From positions 3,437,275 through 3,501,274 of the forward strand of contig NC_052409.1 of NCBI RefSeq assembly GCF_009389715.1: a stretch of DNA of 64,000 nucleotides, in the 5' to 3' direction. The notes beneath the pieces are model-generated. The model was not told where the DNA came from, did no database searches, and saw nothing but the letters and a program-made list of their open reading frames with translations. Origin of the DNA: Phoenix dactylifera (lineage: Eukaryota > Streptophyta > Magnoliopsida > Arecales > Arecaceae). This document shows positions 36,430 to 49,154 of the stretch, one piece after another. The translations under genes and the position numbers were made by a program. Each line of letters begins with the position of its first letter. Position 1 is the stretch's first letter.

Positions 36430-37361
36430 AAATCATGAGGTGTGCCCAGATACTAAGAAGACCATCGGCCACGTTATTCTGGAGTGCCCCAGGGTAGTGC
36501 AAATTTGGGAGAGCTCTTCTGTACCACTCCATCAGGCCTCCGTGTCAGTAGAGGATATGTTACACTACTTGAGAGAGTCCATGAGGCGACCCAGCACAGC
36601 CGAGGCAGAGGTCACGAGGACATACATGGCCTATTACATTTGGTTGGACAGAAATGCTCGTATGTTTGAGGGCAAGAGATCACCGCCATGTTCAATGATG
36701 GGTAGGGCCTTCCGCCATGCGTCGGAGATCATCATGATTACCACGTCGTTCACCATTGAGATGACCAGGGACATCTGAGGTACCCACTCCGCTATTACAA
36801 TGCCCAAATTTGTCTTCTTCTCTTGGGTACCTCCACTTCTTGGTCATCTCAAAGTAAACTTCGATGGTAGCTGGTTGGCGGACGGAGCACACGGAGGAGT
36901 AGGTTTTGTGATTAGAGATCATCTGGAAAGACTAATTGTAGTTGGAGGAAGACGCACCGCCGGCTGGACCATCATTGAGGTGGAGCTACAGGCTGTGCTT
37001 GGAAAGGCTTGTCCTATGCGCGGAGGGTCCTTGGAGTTGACAGGATACTCTTAGAGGAGGACTCCGTCACGGTAGTTGACTGGATACGGAGAGCAGATCC
37101 GGTTGGAGGCAGGCACCCATTGTTTAGCGAGATTCACGGTTTTGCTAGGAAGACAAGTTTCTTCTAAGCAGCATACGTTTATCGAGAGCCGAACAGTGCG
37201 ATAGACTGGGTCGCCTCCTTTATTGCTCGACATTCGAATGGAGTGATTTGGACCAGGGTCGAAGATGTACCCGACCTAGCTATGTATCATCTTCTTTCTT
37301 TTGTTTTGGCAGGTTGTACTCATGTGAAAACTATATAAATGCCGCTTTTAACCAAAAAAAA
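36430..37361 (+). pseudogene. 3' end remnant of an L1-type LINE (zf-RVT and RNase H)
   Basis: The first part (36440-36778) encodes a zf-RVT-like segment (CPDTKKTIGHVILECPRVVQIW...). A second frame from 36800 encodes an RNase H-like domain of the plant LINE type (LKVNFDGSW, GGVGFVIRDHLERL, then, after frame changes, DSVTVVDWIRRA and YREPNSAIDWVASF). The frame is broken by at least one stop between the two domains and by shifts near 37030-37170. The block ends with an A-rich run at 37354-37361 suggesting a LINE tail. The reverse transcriptase and endonuclease parts are missing, so this is a 5'-truncated dead copy. Confidence 0.78.
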
Positions 37362-38185
37362 TTATGAGTTTATTATTTTTTAAAAATATTAAAAGTAAGA
37401 ATTTATTATTTTTATTTTTAGCTCAAATTAATGGATGTGATTTTAAAAAATAATAATAATAACAATGGTACCATACTTATTTTTTTAATCTTGATTTCTA
37501 TAATTTTATTTTTAAAATAAAAAATAAAAAACAATAGCGATGCCAAGCGGGCCCTATATCTAACATGGTATAAGCCTACTTTTGCTCTAATTTGTTATAA
37601 TAATGCCCCAAATCGTGGTACAATCCAAATAGCTTGAAATGTGCATCCAAATGCATCCTTGTAGAGTTAATGGATCGAGCCTATGGATTGTGGAATCCAT
37701 CAAAGAACTTCATGAAAATGCTGATAGAATGAAGGTCTTTTTCGATCATGGCAGAGCTGGTTGCATAAGACTCTCCACGGCTCAAATCTATAAGTTTATA
37801 TGGAAGATTTGAAATTTATAAACTATTATATTCATATTTAATGTTCAGTTCATGTATATTAACTGTTTATCGAGTTATTTCTTTTAGTTTGAAAGGTATT
37901 GACAAGTGACATAACTTATACCGTTTTCTAACATTTAGACCGTCCATATATAGACCTCACCGTGATGATGGATCTGGTCAATAGAAGTGGATCCAAGTTC
38001 TTTATCCTACCTCTAAAGCAAGGACTTTAATTCGTTGAGTCATTAAAAGGATAAATTAAAAAAGAAAGATACTAAGGAAGATGAAATGTGTTGCTCGTTG
38101 AATATTAATAATATAACATAAAATATATCACATATCTTTCGTTGCCTGAAGCTCATGTACAAGTAAGACTCGAGTTGCTCATTGG
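37362..38185. other. Intergenic, AT-rich
   Basis: No gene, RNA or clear repeat was recognised between the LINE remnant and the TRIM-like block. Confidence 0.5.
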
Positions 38186-38189
38186 AAGA

Positions 38190-38677
38190 TAGAGAGACTG
38201 TGGCGCCCAGTGCCCACGTGGAGGCCACATGAGGGAGGAACACGGGGCTTTCCTGTCAGATATTTGTCCGGTTCTGAGGCCCGCATGCTCGTACACACGC
38301 CGTTCATACTCCTTTTTGATTTTGTTTTCCACCCAAAATGCGTCTGCAGAATTTGGAGACATCCGCCTAGCTCATATGCCCAGGCTCTGGAACGAGTCTA
38401 GCTGATATGGAATCTTTCATTTACCCACTTAGAGCCTTCTTTGGCTCTGATACCAAATATCATACCTCCGCCTGCGCGGGGCACACGGGGTCTGGACCAC
38501 ATGAGGGAGAACACTGGGCTCCTCTGCCAGATATTGTCCAGTTCCGAGGCCCGCATGCGCGCCGCTCAGACTCCTCCCCGATTTTGTTTTCTACCCAAAA
38601 TGCATCTGTAAAATTTGGAGATACCCACCACATATGCCCAGGCTCTGGAACGAGTCTAGCCGATGTGGGATCTTTCA
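38190..38677 (-). mobile_element. Second TRIM family: LTRs of about 220 bp around a core of about 40 bp
   Basis: On the minus strand two similar blocks start TGAAAGATCCCACATCGGC (from 38677) and TGAAAGATTCCATATCAGC (from 38419). Both carry CTAGACTCGTTCCAGAGCCT, CATTTTGGGT, AAAACAAAATC, ATGCGGGCCTC and CTCCCTCATGTGG in the same order. Between them lies TTTGGTATCAGAGCC (plus-strand 38441-38455), the usual initiator-Met-tRNA primer binding site. After it come only about 25 bases before the second LTR. Outer ends and TSD are not fixed. It is unrelated in sequence to the TRIM pair at 31814. Confidence 0.78.
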
Positions 38678-41600
38678 AAGACATTCATTGTCAACTTCAC
38701 AAGTCACTCAAACTCCATACGTGAGCAAGTTGAGTCTCCACTTTATAAGTTATTGGACTTGCATACACATGCATGCAGATTGAACTTCGCTCTATATGTA
38801 AAATTAGAGGCGCGTCTATTGATGGTTGAAAAAATCTTGCAGCATCAAGAAAGATTTTAGTTTCTAAAATTCTAGGAAAGAGCCGTTGGACTCACCACTT
38901 TGTAAGATATATAATCAAACGTAAAAAGCAGCAGGCAGCATTGTTGTTGTGGTATCGGGTGTGTTGGCGATGGAGTAATTAAAGTTTCATACTTTTATTA
39001 TGAAAAGAAATGGTAGTTGTTACTAAAAATAACTTTTCTCAAGAACTCGTTTGGTATGTAGAAAGATTTTTTCTTAAATATGATGCTTAAAAAAATAGTT
39101 TTAATACATTTGGTTGATCATAAAAAAGTGACATATTGCAGAATGATTTATATTTAGTCGAGCATCTGCTTTCATAAAAAAATTGTATGAAATGCTTATT
39201 ATACCCTTAACAAAAAAAAAAAAGACTGTACTGATGAATTTTGATGGCTTATGGGTATTTTTTAAAACAAAATTAATCACAATTCCCAAATGATAGGAAA
39301 GTAGTTTTCTTCGTAGGTTTTTCTTTTTCATAAGACGTCGGAAGCTTATTTTCATTAGTATAAGGGAATCTTACCTTTTTTTTCATTAGAATAAGGGAAT
39401 CTTGTTTTCATTTTTTTTTTTTTGAAAATTTCAATCAAACAAGAGTCTTTTTTTCATTTTTCTGTTAGCCATATTTTTTTTTTTTTTTTATGAATCGAAT
39501 GAGTTCTAAGTTGTTTTTTCCTATGAAAAACTATCATTTGGTGATTTGTTACAAATTTCATGCATAAGTTCATTAATACTTTGATTAAACTACGGTCAAT
39601 TCATGATTATCAACTCACAGTTGGTCGACCGATTTAATTTTTGGTACAAACATTCTAACGTTCGACGAGGCCTTGTCACCTTATTTTCTAATAATATGTC
39701 GCATACAACTACATGCGACGGATAAAAATGTCGTGCGTAAGATCGTTATATCTGCAATCATGTTGCACTATAATTACACCGAGACAAAAGCATGCATGTC
39801 CTTTTAACCATTTAAATGACCTTAATGAAGCTCGTCCTATTGCATACTTTCAGACGAGAATCAGACCAGTACATAGTCGACCAAAAAATAGGTGGATGTA
39901 CCTCCGGATTTTCAACTACCATGAGCAAGATTGATAGGTTCTCACAGTGCATTGCTTTGCATGATTCAAGAGAGGCATAAAGTCCCTGTATTTTGTGAGT
40001 TAGGGTTATATCCTTTGCAATGCCAACTATTCGATCGTATCCTGCATAGATTTTCTATCTATTAATTTGTGCAGGACATAATATGGTTATTGCACGATCC
40101 AACGGTTGATGCTGCAAAAAAAAAAAAAAAAAATCGTTCCTTCTCATGAAAGACAACCCTAACCCGTTCATGAAACTCCATTCTTTTAGAACCAAGAACT
40201 GGAATTGATTTATTACATAGCTTAAGTTGGTTTAAGAGTTTGCTAAAAGCCTAAAACATCCTCGAGAAGATTATTCTATTGCATTTAGACACATCCATCT
40301 TCCCCTCATGCATTTCGCACGTAAGAATATATAAGCATGCTACTAAGGACAAATCTTCTACTGTCTGAGCCCTTCTTCTTTTTAATTACTTCCATGGTTG
40401 CACCACCCCATGGTTTTGCTTCCACAGTATCCACAACATGACACAAATAGTCGAACTTGCATGCAAGATTAGTTCGACGACAATGGTGAGCTTCTGAGAC
40501 CATCTGTCCTATTTCTAAATTCCAATACTATATCTGCGGGCGCATGTTGCGTGTCCTAATAAGACCCTGTCCTTGGAGCATAATTCACCATCTCGAGACA
40601 AGGTTGGGGCCCTAATTTTCTACGTCAGGGGCCTGAGCAACTTGAGACAATGGGCTACCTCCAGGCGACCACTTGTATGCACCAGCTCTGAAAGTAGAGA
40701 ATCTGAGATTGTTTCCTGACATCCATCCATCATAGGCTAGAGTCCAAACCAGGACTGCGCCCTGAGGCCCCATTAGGTCAGCCAGATCATCCTCCCTTGG
40801 ATTTTAAAAGAGTCTTGCTTCCCACCCTGCTCATAATCCTAGTAAGCTAACTCTGCTGATGTGGTAGGAGGGGATTGGTGCAGTGTAGGATTTGAGTTGA
40901 GGCATCATAGGCTTTTTCTTTTTTTCTTCTTCTTCTTCTTCTTTCTATTTTGGACAGAATTAGAGGATTCACATGAAGAAGTTCATCCATGTCAATTGGA
41001 CCCATCATGTTCTGAATCATAGATCTGGAGACTTAACAAGGCCAAGACCTGGTCTGTTTTTTGCATGGGATGACCTAACGATCGCAAATTTTTAAAGCTT
41101 CCTTTAGATCTCCAATTTTACTGGTTCTCTCTAGAGGTGAAGTGATTTGGTAATTTCGGTCGATCAAGATACATGCTACAAGCCAAAGAATCAATTAGCT
41201 AAGGTCGCGGACAATCTAAGCCTAGTCATGCTTTGCATCGTCCAGGCTGTCATAAGTGTTTAAACTTGGCTTGTTTCCACATTTGATCATGCTCAAGCAA
41301 ATATATCAGCGCAGCCAAGAGTTACAACTTGTTCATTCATCAAAGCCAAGCTTCAAGATCAAACTCAATTTGAAATTTACAGGCCTTAGCTGATGCGAGC
41401 ATAGTTTTATCCGGGATAGTGAAACAAGTAGAACAATTTTGAGGCAAAAATGAAGGGATAAATTGGAATAAATCTATTCGATTAATCATTTCAGTCAAAT
41501 AGTTTTACTCTAGTTAAGAGGAATAACCGAGAACAAATTCAGCCTCCTTTATGGAGAATGACTGTTGGGTGGTATAATAAATTGTGCCAAGAGGATTTCA

Positions 41601-43223
41601 TTCAGTTTTTATTCCACATTATTCATGAAGAAGGCTGAAACTCCAAACCATTTGCAGGCATGGTTCAACAAGCGAGGGCAGATCCTTTGTGATGCACGAG
41701 CAGCACCATAGAGTACTGTGCAGCCATGAATGGCCGTCATCAATAAATGGATAGCTCTCAAACAAGACAATTCACGAGCGCATGTCATGTCATGCACGGT
41801 ATGTATTGTTTGATAGCTGTCCATCTTCTTATGGCGGCCATCCAAAGATGTACACCGTACTGTACTGCACAGGATCAAGTTGCCTACTTTCTGTACTTTT
41901 TAAGTGTTTGAATCCTAGCAAAACAAGCAGTAGCTCCGGATAACTGTTCAGCTTTCCTCACACTCTCAGGCAACTTAAGGTAATAATTAGAGCCATGGAA
42001 CTTGTAGTCTGATCTCTGGCCCATCGGCCACGGAAGGGAGCAAATTCAGGCCCCCCTGGTGTCCTGAACCTGCGTCTTGTAGCTGCATTGCTCTGTATAC
42101 AAGCTTGTCTCCAGTTGCGACCTCGAAGATATTATGAGACCCTGAGTCAGTCCTCTGCTTAATGGATGCTCTACCCACACCTGGCCTGACCTCTGACAAC
42201 AAAACAAGGCTTTGAACCCTTACTGTTCTATTTTGTTGGATATTCTTGGATCTTCTACTCCGTTGGAACTGAAAAATATCCAATCACTTGAGCATTGGCA
42301 GTTGCGACTTGAATCCCTGTTCAGAAAAGCAGCATGGTGAAGGCCGCCATCTCGATCCAATTCAACAATTTATAAATACACTCACACTTCCTACTAATAT
42401 AATTTTTTTCATTTCGTTTTAGAGAGCGAAGAAAGCCAGGTTAGTTTGGATGTGTTAAGGGGAGAATAACTATAAAATGCTCTCAGAGAATGGGGTACGT
42501 AGTGAGACTTTTTTTTTTGCATCAAGATTTCATTAACATAATGAAACGTCGAGTCTAGTTTACATATTATTACTGTTTGGGACATGCCATGCATATGCTT
42601 TTGTTCAAAAAAAAAAAAAAAAAAATGAAGCATCACTGATGGAGTCTAGTTTATTTAAATGCAAAGGCTTAAGATTCTAGCACAATGTTGGATGTAGGCC
42701 TTGGTACCATCATGCTAGATTTTACTTAAGCAATATTGATGTAACTTAGGAATCTCATAGTGAGAATGTGGCACTCTATGCACCGGCCTTGTACCCGATA
42801 CCAGCCAAATGAGCAATGCTAATGTGCCAGACAAATTGGGCGAGCTTTCCTGAATTATCCATTCATTTTTTTTTATTTCAAATAAATTTTGACTCGCACT
42901 TGATCTAGGGTTTTAATGATAAAGAACGGTTCGTTCTAGATGAGCAAGTGCTTTTAATTGTGTTGGATTGAACTAGATTGGATAATAAAAGGCTTGGTTT
43001 TATTTTTTTTTTCTTTTAGAAACAAATTGATTCAGTGCATTATTTGAAAGATAGGACTGGATTTCATCAAATTTAGCTAGGAACCTTTGCTCTAAAAAAA
43101 AGCTAGGAAACAGCTCTCTGTGATCTTATTTTGCATACCACATAAACATAAAAACTAACAAGTAGCTAGCACCTATCATGCACCCATGGTTTATGGGGAT
43201 GCTTATGATCCCATCCTACTCAA

Positions 43224-43225
<2 letters not shown>

Positions 43226-43300
<75 letters not shown>
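43226..43300. repeat. (TA)n microsatellite
   Basis: About 75 bp of uninterrupted TA dinucleotides. Confidence 0.97.
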
Positions 43301-43302
<2 letters not shown>

Positions 43303-44002
43303 GATAAATATGCTCTCATTTTTTAGTTGATACGAAATCTAAAGTTCCCTACTACATGACATACTAAAATTAAAGAAAATAAAAGATAGTCATATAAATT
43401 GCAAGACAAAATGCATGTGAAGCAATTATGTAGACTTTGACTCCATTTCAGCCCCACGTAGAAAGATAAAAGATTGACCAGTGCTTGATGTACAAGAGGA
43501 AGAGGACTACGGTTTGCTGTTTGCTTCTCCGCAGCCAAAATGTTTTCTCCCGTCTCAATCTCAAAAGCTGTAAGTGTTCTCCTGCGTCAGCCATGGGGCT
43601 GTTTGGGAAAAAAAAAATTCTTAAATAAAAGTTCTTGGATGCGATATGCTCCCCAGAGAGTTCTCAATGGCACCGGGAGCCAATGAAGTCCTCTGTGATG
43701 CTCATATCAAATCAAAGTTCTTAAACGCCCGTGAACCCCAAGGTGCTAAAAATGGGCCCATCAACTGAGAAATGAAAGAAATTTCCCCTCGACCCCCTCC
43801 ATTTGAATTATCTTGAGGCCAAACTTCTTCTCCTCCTTCTTCTTTTCTTTTCTTTTCTTTTTTTGGCCATCAGATGGGTGAATCATAGAGAGTTGCTTGT
43901 TTGCATTCAAAGTTTTGCCACCAAAAATATCCTTCCATCACCAACTAAAAGAACAAAATCCTATTAGCTAGCATTACAATACTAAAATAATAAATAAATC
44001 TT

Positions 44003-44195
44003 TATTAGCATAATCCTGTATCGGCAGTATTATTTTTTTAGTTAGCGTGATCTTGTATCGGTCAATATTATTTTTCTTTATCAACATGATCATGTTAGAG
44101 TGATTTTAGAGATCACATAACAACTATATTAGTGAGTATTATTTTTTTTATTAGCATGATCCTATATCACCTTATATTATTTTTCTTGTATGGTG
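44003..44195 (+). repeat. Degenerate tandem repeat
   Basis: Variants of TTAGCATGATCCTGTATCGG followed by TATTATTTTT recur about four times. The first two units are about 40 bp apart, later ones more widely spaced. Old and diverged. Confidence 0.6.
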
Positions 44196-44932
44196 TCTGT
44201 ACGTGAATATATATAACTCCTGAGATGTATCGAATGTGACAGAACAAAAAAATAAAATTATTTTTTTCTCTTATTCTGCAGATATTTTAACAGAAATAGT
44301 GTTAATCTGCATGAAATTTCTACATGCTTCGGCAATTTTCTATAGAATTTTGTTTGAAAATTTATTGCTCCTATATTATTATTACTCATCATTCTAATAG
44401 TATGACTACCATCAGTTACCTAATTTATTTACAGACTAATATTCTGAGAATAAAAAAATGGCTGGTTGCATAATTGCCAAGGTAGGCAAAATAGCGGTAT
44501 ATCTAAGTATTGTTAATCTTACCGGTCAACAGTTATTATATTAGAATGTTGTCTAAATAAGAAACATCATTCGAATACCTGTCACCTATTTATTAAAACA
44601 GCCATTACAATGATTATTTTATTATGCTTTTATTTAATTTTTTGATTTCAACACTATCTAGATGCAAAATAGGTATCCAAGGAGGAGCTGAACTAGTCTC
44701 GTGAACATGCTTAGATTTTCTTGACAGAATAATTTGATTCTGACAGAAACCAACCAACCTGAATAACACTATTAGATTTCACTCGACTTGAAGAGAAGCA
44801 GTAAAAAATAGTCTTTTACTCCATAAAATTCAAAATCCAAACTCATTCAACCCAAATCTTGATTAAAATTTGCTACTTAATTCCATCTGAAGGGGCTCCC
44901 GGTCCGAGACCCAGATACAGTTTGTGTCATGA

Positions 44933-45035
44933 CCTTCGGTTTCTCTCCCTATATATATATATATACGTACTTGGTGGTGGCAATAGGAGAAACAGATGTT
45001 CATTGCATTGCCCAAAGAGGGAGAGAAACCGAAGG
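44933..45035. repeat. 18-bp perfect inverted repeat with 67-bp loop
   Basis: CCTTCGGTTTCTCTCCCT (44933-44950) is matched exactly by its reverse complement at 45018-45035. The loop includes a short (TA)n. It lies about 0.8 kb upstream of the NPH3-family gene. See findings. Confidence 0.85.
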
Positions 45036-45865
45036 CATATTTGTCATTAGGAAATTAATATCCAACCCTTCTACGTACTGCATTATAGGGTGTTAGCAGG
45101 GCTATCCTTTAGCTATTATATCCAACCCTCCCACACGGGGCTCAAAAGGTGGCCACTTCCTACTTAATCCCACCCTTCCTTTCTCTTACATAGTCACAAG
45201 TCTTGCCCTAGTCTTCCATCTTTGGGAAGGAGTCAAGAAGCTCCCAACTCACCTCCAATGAAAGAAAAGATGCTCCTGTCTTGTTTTGCCCATTGGTTTC
45301 TTCCTCACCAGGATGGCTGCTTTTATTGAATTCCACAAAGGTGGTCCCTCTCCCTCCTGATGGGCCCTTAGATTTACCCTTCTTCATGTATCAAAGCCTT
45401 CTCCTTCCACATGGCCTTTGGTGTAAGCTCATATAGAAAAACTATGAATGGTCTACACCTAAAGGTGATAAAGCCATTCAAAAATAGTAAACCAAAAGGA
45501 TGCTTGACTTCTATCGCCTGCCACCAGCTTTCAGACAAAATCCAAAAGTTTTCATTGCAAATAAGAAGGGCAGTAATAGAGGGAGCCCTCTCTCACATAG
45601 GAGAAGTAACCCATAGTGTTTTGTAGAAATTATAAAGCACAAAGAGACAACTACTGTTTCTGCATGCATGCGCTTATCCATCTACTCACATGACTATTAA
45701 CACAACTGTGATATGTGAAGCCACCAAATCTTCTTCCTTGCAAACATATTACAAACCGCAGCTCTCTTTCCAATCCCGTATTCTTTTCCCTTGTATCTCC
45801 ACTTGCTTAATATCTCTCTCATCTCTTTCTCCACCTTTCTTGATATCACTCAACTCCACGCAGCC
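45036..45865 (+). promoter_or_regulatory. Upstream region of the NPH3-family gene
   Basis: CT-rich sequence (for example 45755-45835) precedes the ATG at 45866, typical of a plant 5' UTR. No convincing TATA box was found and the transcription start cannot be placed. The small ORF at 45411-45626 has no recognisable content. Confidence 0.4.
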
Positions 45866-48800
45866 ATGAAGGATCTCTGCGATCTCAAAGTTCACATCAA
45901 CGGACAGCACACCTTCCTCGTCCATCAGGTAATCTTGAAACCCAAAACCCGAACCAAATCTTTGTCTCATCTTCTTCACATATCTGTTGATTCTTTCAAG
46001 AAAATCTCTAAGGTTTCTTTGACTTTTCCTGCTCCTTTCTTCTTTCTTGCAGAAGGTTCTCTGCTCATTCTCAGGAAGACTGAAGAAGATGGTGAAGCAA
46101 GAGAGGAGGAGATGCCAAGAAAAGGGCTCTGGGCTGAAGATGATGGAGTTTCCTGGAGGCCCGGAGGGGTTTGAGCTGGTATCAAGGTTCTGCTACAACA
46201 GTGGGAGAATTACCATGAGCCCAGCCAATGTCAGCCTACTCCACTGCGGCGCCATCTTCCTCGAGATGACCGAAGAGTTCTCCACCTGCAATCTTCTGAG
46301 GCAGACGGAGACCTTCTTGGATGGCCTCTTCTACTGGACTTGGGGTGACATCTTGGCAGCCTTGAAGATTTGCGAGCTTTTCTTTTCCATCGCAGATTCA
46401 TCTGGCCTAATCCTAAAGCTCATCGCCTCTCTCGTCGCAAAGATCTCAGCCAATTCGGAGGTTCCGCTAACCCTAGCCGCCCCACTGCCTTCCTCCTCCT
46501 CCTCCTGCTCATCCCCTAATACATCCCGGTTCAGGCGCTTCTCTTCCACCAAGACCCTTGAAACCATGAAGACTTGCTTCGCTAAGGAGTGGTGGTTTGA
46601 TGACCTGACTCTTCTTGGCCCAAACATCGTAGAAAAGTTCATGAGGATCCTTGGATCCTATGGCAACGATAACAGGAACCTCATACTGACCAGGTTCCTA
46701 TTGTACTACCTCAAAGAAGCAGTCAAAAAACCAACCTTAGACAAGTTACAGTATGGTGGCCTTGCAGACACTGCAGTCTTTGGGGTGGTGCTAATGGGGA
46801 GGTCGGCCTTTTCTTGCAGGGGGCTGTTCTGCGTTCTGAGGTTGGTCTCTGGCTTGGGCTTGAGCAAAGAATGTAGGCATAAGTTGGAGAGGCTGATGGG
46901 TCTGATGCTCGACCAGGCCACTTTGGATGACCTCTTAGTATCAGGGTGTGATGGGGTTGCCTATGATGTGAATCTGGTGCTCAGATTGGTTAGAGTCTTT
47001 GTGAGTGAAGGAGAGGGAGGAATGTCCTTGCAAAGGATGAAGAAGGTTGGGAGGTTGGTAGACAAGTACTTGGGTGAGATCTCCCCTGACCAGAGCTTGA
47101 AGATGTCCAAGTTTCTTGGGGTGGCTGAGAGCCTGCCAGATTCTGCCAGGGACTGCTTTGATGGGGTCTACAGGGCTTTAGACATCTATCTTGAGGTAAG
47201 GCCACATTACCATCATCTTTTCATTTCTTTTTTCCCTTCTTTACAATATAATGGATGGGTGGATACATGGGCAGGAGTATAATTAATTGCCTCTATTTCT
47301 AAATCTTTTAGAGTTTATGCTTTGTGGTTTGCTTCCCAAAGATTGCTACCTGGCTTGGTACTTCAGATACTATTATAAATAACTTTTTATTCATGTAATT
47401 TTACGTTGGTTTTTCTGATTTTGAATTAAAATTATTTGTTGGCATCTGTTTTTCCTCATTTCAGTTTATTAACTTTCAAGCATCGACGGATTTAGCGATT
47501 CTGCTTAAGCGTAGTTAGTAGGTTTTATTTGCTTCTTGGACTGCTTCCTTAATATGTCTGATTAATTTCATGTGCATATAATAGGTGGCTGGTTGAAAAC
47601 TTCATAGATTTTCTTGTTTTCTGTACCAAGCAAAATAGTGTCCTGTGATCATCTCTCTTTTCTTCTGTTGGTCTTCTAGCTTCTCACTCCCTTTTTGGCA
47701 AATGGAGGGAATATACTTGACATAAAGTAAACAAGATTGCATCCCTCCTTCCCCACTTTTTTTTTGGAAGGAGCATTCTTCCTTTCCCTATAATGTAACA
47801 GTGGAAGCACAGACGCCCTTACTTGCCAAGAAATCATTCAAGGCTTTTGTATACGATGTCTCACTTTAGAGTACAAGGGGAGGGGAGCGCATGTCTCATG
47901 ACTGGCAGTAGGCAACCCGACCCTGCCGTACTTATATTTCATTTCAGCTGCACAACTTGGATAACACTCCAAAACTACCCTCTTTTAATGATTTTTGAGA
48001 GTACTTTTGGACTTTATTTTGAAAATTTATGTAATTCCTATTATTTATTTACTTCATATAAAATTCGTCATCTTGATACCAAATTTCATATCGGTGCCAT
48101 ACTAATATAATATCAGTATGGTATAATGCAAAATTTTTTTGGCATACCAAGAAACGGTAGGCCAGATACCGAATCGGTACAGTACAGTACGCCCCGAACC
48201 GCTTGGTTCGGACCGGTACAGTATACCGTGACTTCATATGATTTATAGTAGGCAAATACAACTAGATATTCTATTATAGACATAGTTTTGCAATGATAAC
48301 AGATACATCTCACAACAACCCTTGTACCTCTGTGCCCTGCACATTGGATTTAAAATATCCGAAAAGCAGTGAGTGAGTTCATTTATAAGAGTTGTATCTA
48401 ATTGGTGGCATAAACTTAGGACTCCTCACATGATGCTTCCTACAATTAGGAGGAGGGGGAGGGCCACTTGGGTGGGTAACTACATGAATTTGGAGCTCCT
48501 CTCTATAATTAGTTAATTACCAATTCTTTTAATAAAGTCTTGGGTGCCTTTTGCCTCCCTTAATATCAAAAAAGATAAAAATGATGCTTCCTACAGTTGT
48601 ACCCCAAACAATACATTTCACAAATACTTTTGTGCCTACGTAAAACTTGAGATCTCTCCCAAGTATCGATCTAGTATCTACATTGGCTTATTTTGCATTG
48701 TTGTTCATTTTTTTTCTCTTTTCAGTCACACCCAAAGCTGAACATTGAGGAGCGCTTGAGACTATCTCAATGCCTAAACTATGAGAAGCTGACGCTCGAG

Positions 48801-49154
48801 GCCTGCAAAGACCTTGCCAAGAACAGGAGGATCCCGCCAGGAGTTGCTGTCCAAGCATTGGCTGCTCAGCAATCCAAGCTTCGGATCAAGACGACCATGA
48901 CGGATAGGCTCGACACTGCCGCAACCCAGAGGCCAGTCTTGCGCACTGCAGGGGATGAGGCCAGGAGGGCTTCTGTAGAGTTATTGGATGAGAACGATGG
49001 GCTGAGGCTCAACCTACAGAGAATGCAGAACAGGGTTGTGAAGTTGGAGAAGGTGTGCAGCGAGATGAAAGGCCAGATGTCTAAGATGGTCAAGACCAAG
49101 GCCATTGACAGCACCTGCCACCACAGTAGTAGGGGAATGCCTAGGCTCTGTTGA
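45866..49154 (+). CDS. NPH3/RPT2-like (NRL) BTB family protein
   Basis: Exons are 45866-45928, 46053-47195 and 48726-49154, GT-AG and in frame, giving 544 aa. Exon 1 encodes the start of a short BTB ([21 protein letters not shown]) and exon 2 continues [19 protein letters not shown]3 family blocks follow: [53 protein letters not shown] and the hallmark [20 protein letters not shown] joined across intron 2 to [20 protein letters not shown]. The C-terminus ([20 protein letters not shown] and on) is a probable coiled coil. NRL proteins act with phototropins or as CUL3 adaptors. Which signal this one serves cannot be told from sequence. It recalls Arabidopsis At3g19850/At1g50280. Intron 2 (1.5 kb) holds a GGTAC MITE. 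Confidence 0.93.
47196..48725 (+). other. NPH3-family gene intron 2 (1.5 kb)
   Basis: It starts GAG/GTAAGG and ends TTTTCAG/TCACACC. It contains the MITE at 48059-48230. No other feature was recognised. Confidence 0.85.
48059..48230. mobile_element. GGTAC-rich hAT-like MITE, 8-bp TSD ACTTCATA
   Basis: The left end TAAAATTCGTCATC resembles the TAAGATTTGCAATA end of the copy at 25586. The right end is CAGTATACCGTG. Exact direct repeats ACTTCATA flank it at 48051-48058 and 48231-48238. The interior has GGTACAGTAC, GGACCGGTAC and a palindromic CGAACCG...CGGTTCG-like core. Confidence 0.78.

Larger units (their letters stand above)
38690..44925. other. Gene-poor intergenic region
   Basis: About 6 kb without any frame or RNA I can assign. 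It includes A/T homopolymers (for example 39470-39490, 40115-40133, 42608-42627), a (TA)n array, and a degenerate repeat near 44000-44195. A 98-codon minus-strand ORF (41987-42283) resembles nothing I know and is not called. Confidence 0.5.

Noticed and set aside
38190..38677. Cassandra-type TRIM with 5S rRNA
   Set aside because: The LTRs contain no recognisable 5S rRNA box A/C sequence, so it is a TRIM but not Cassandra.
41987..42283. 98-aa minus-strand ORF
   Set aside because: Open but without signal peptide, domain or repeat I can identify, and isolated in gene-poor DNA. Chance cannot be excluded.
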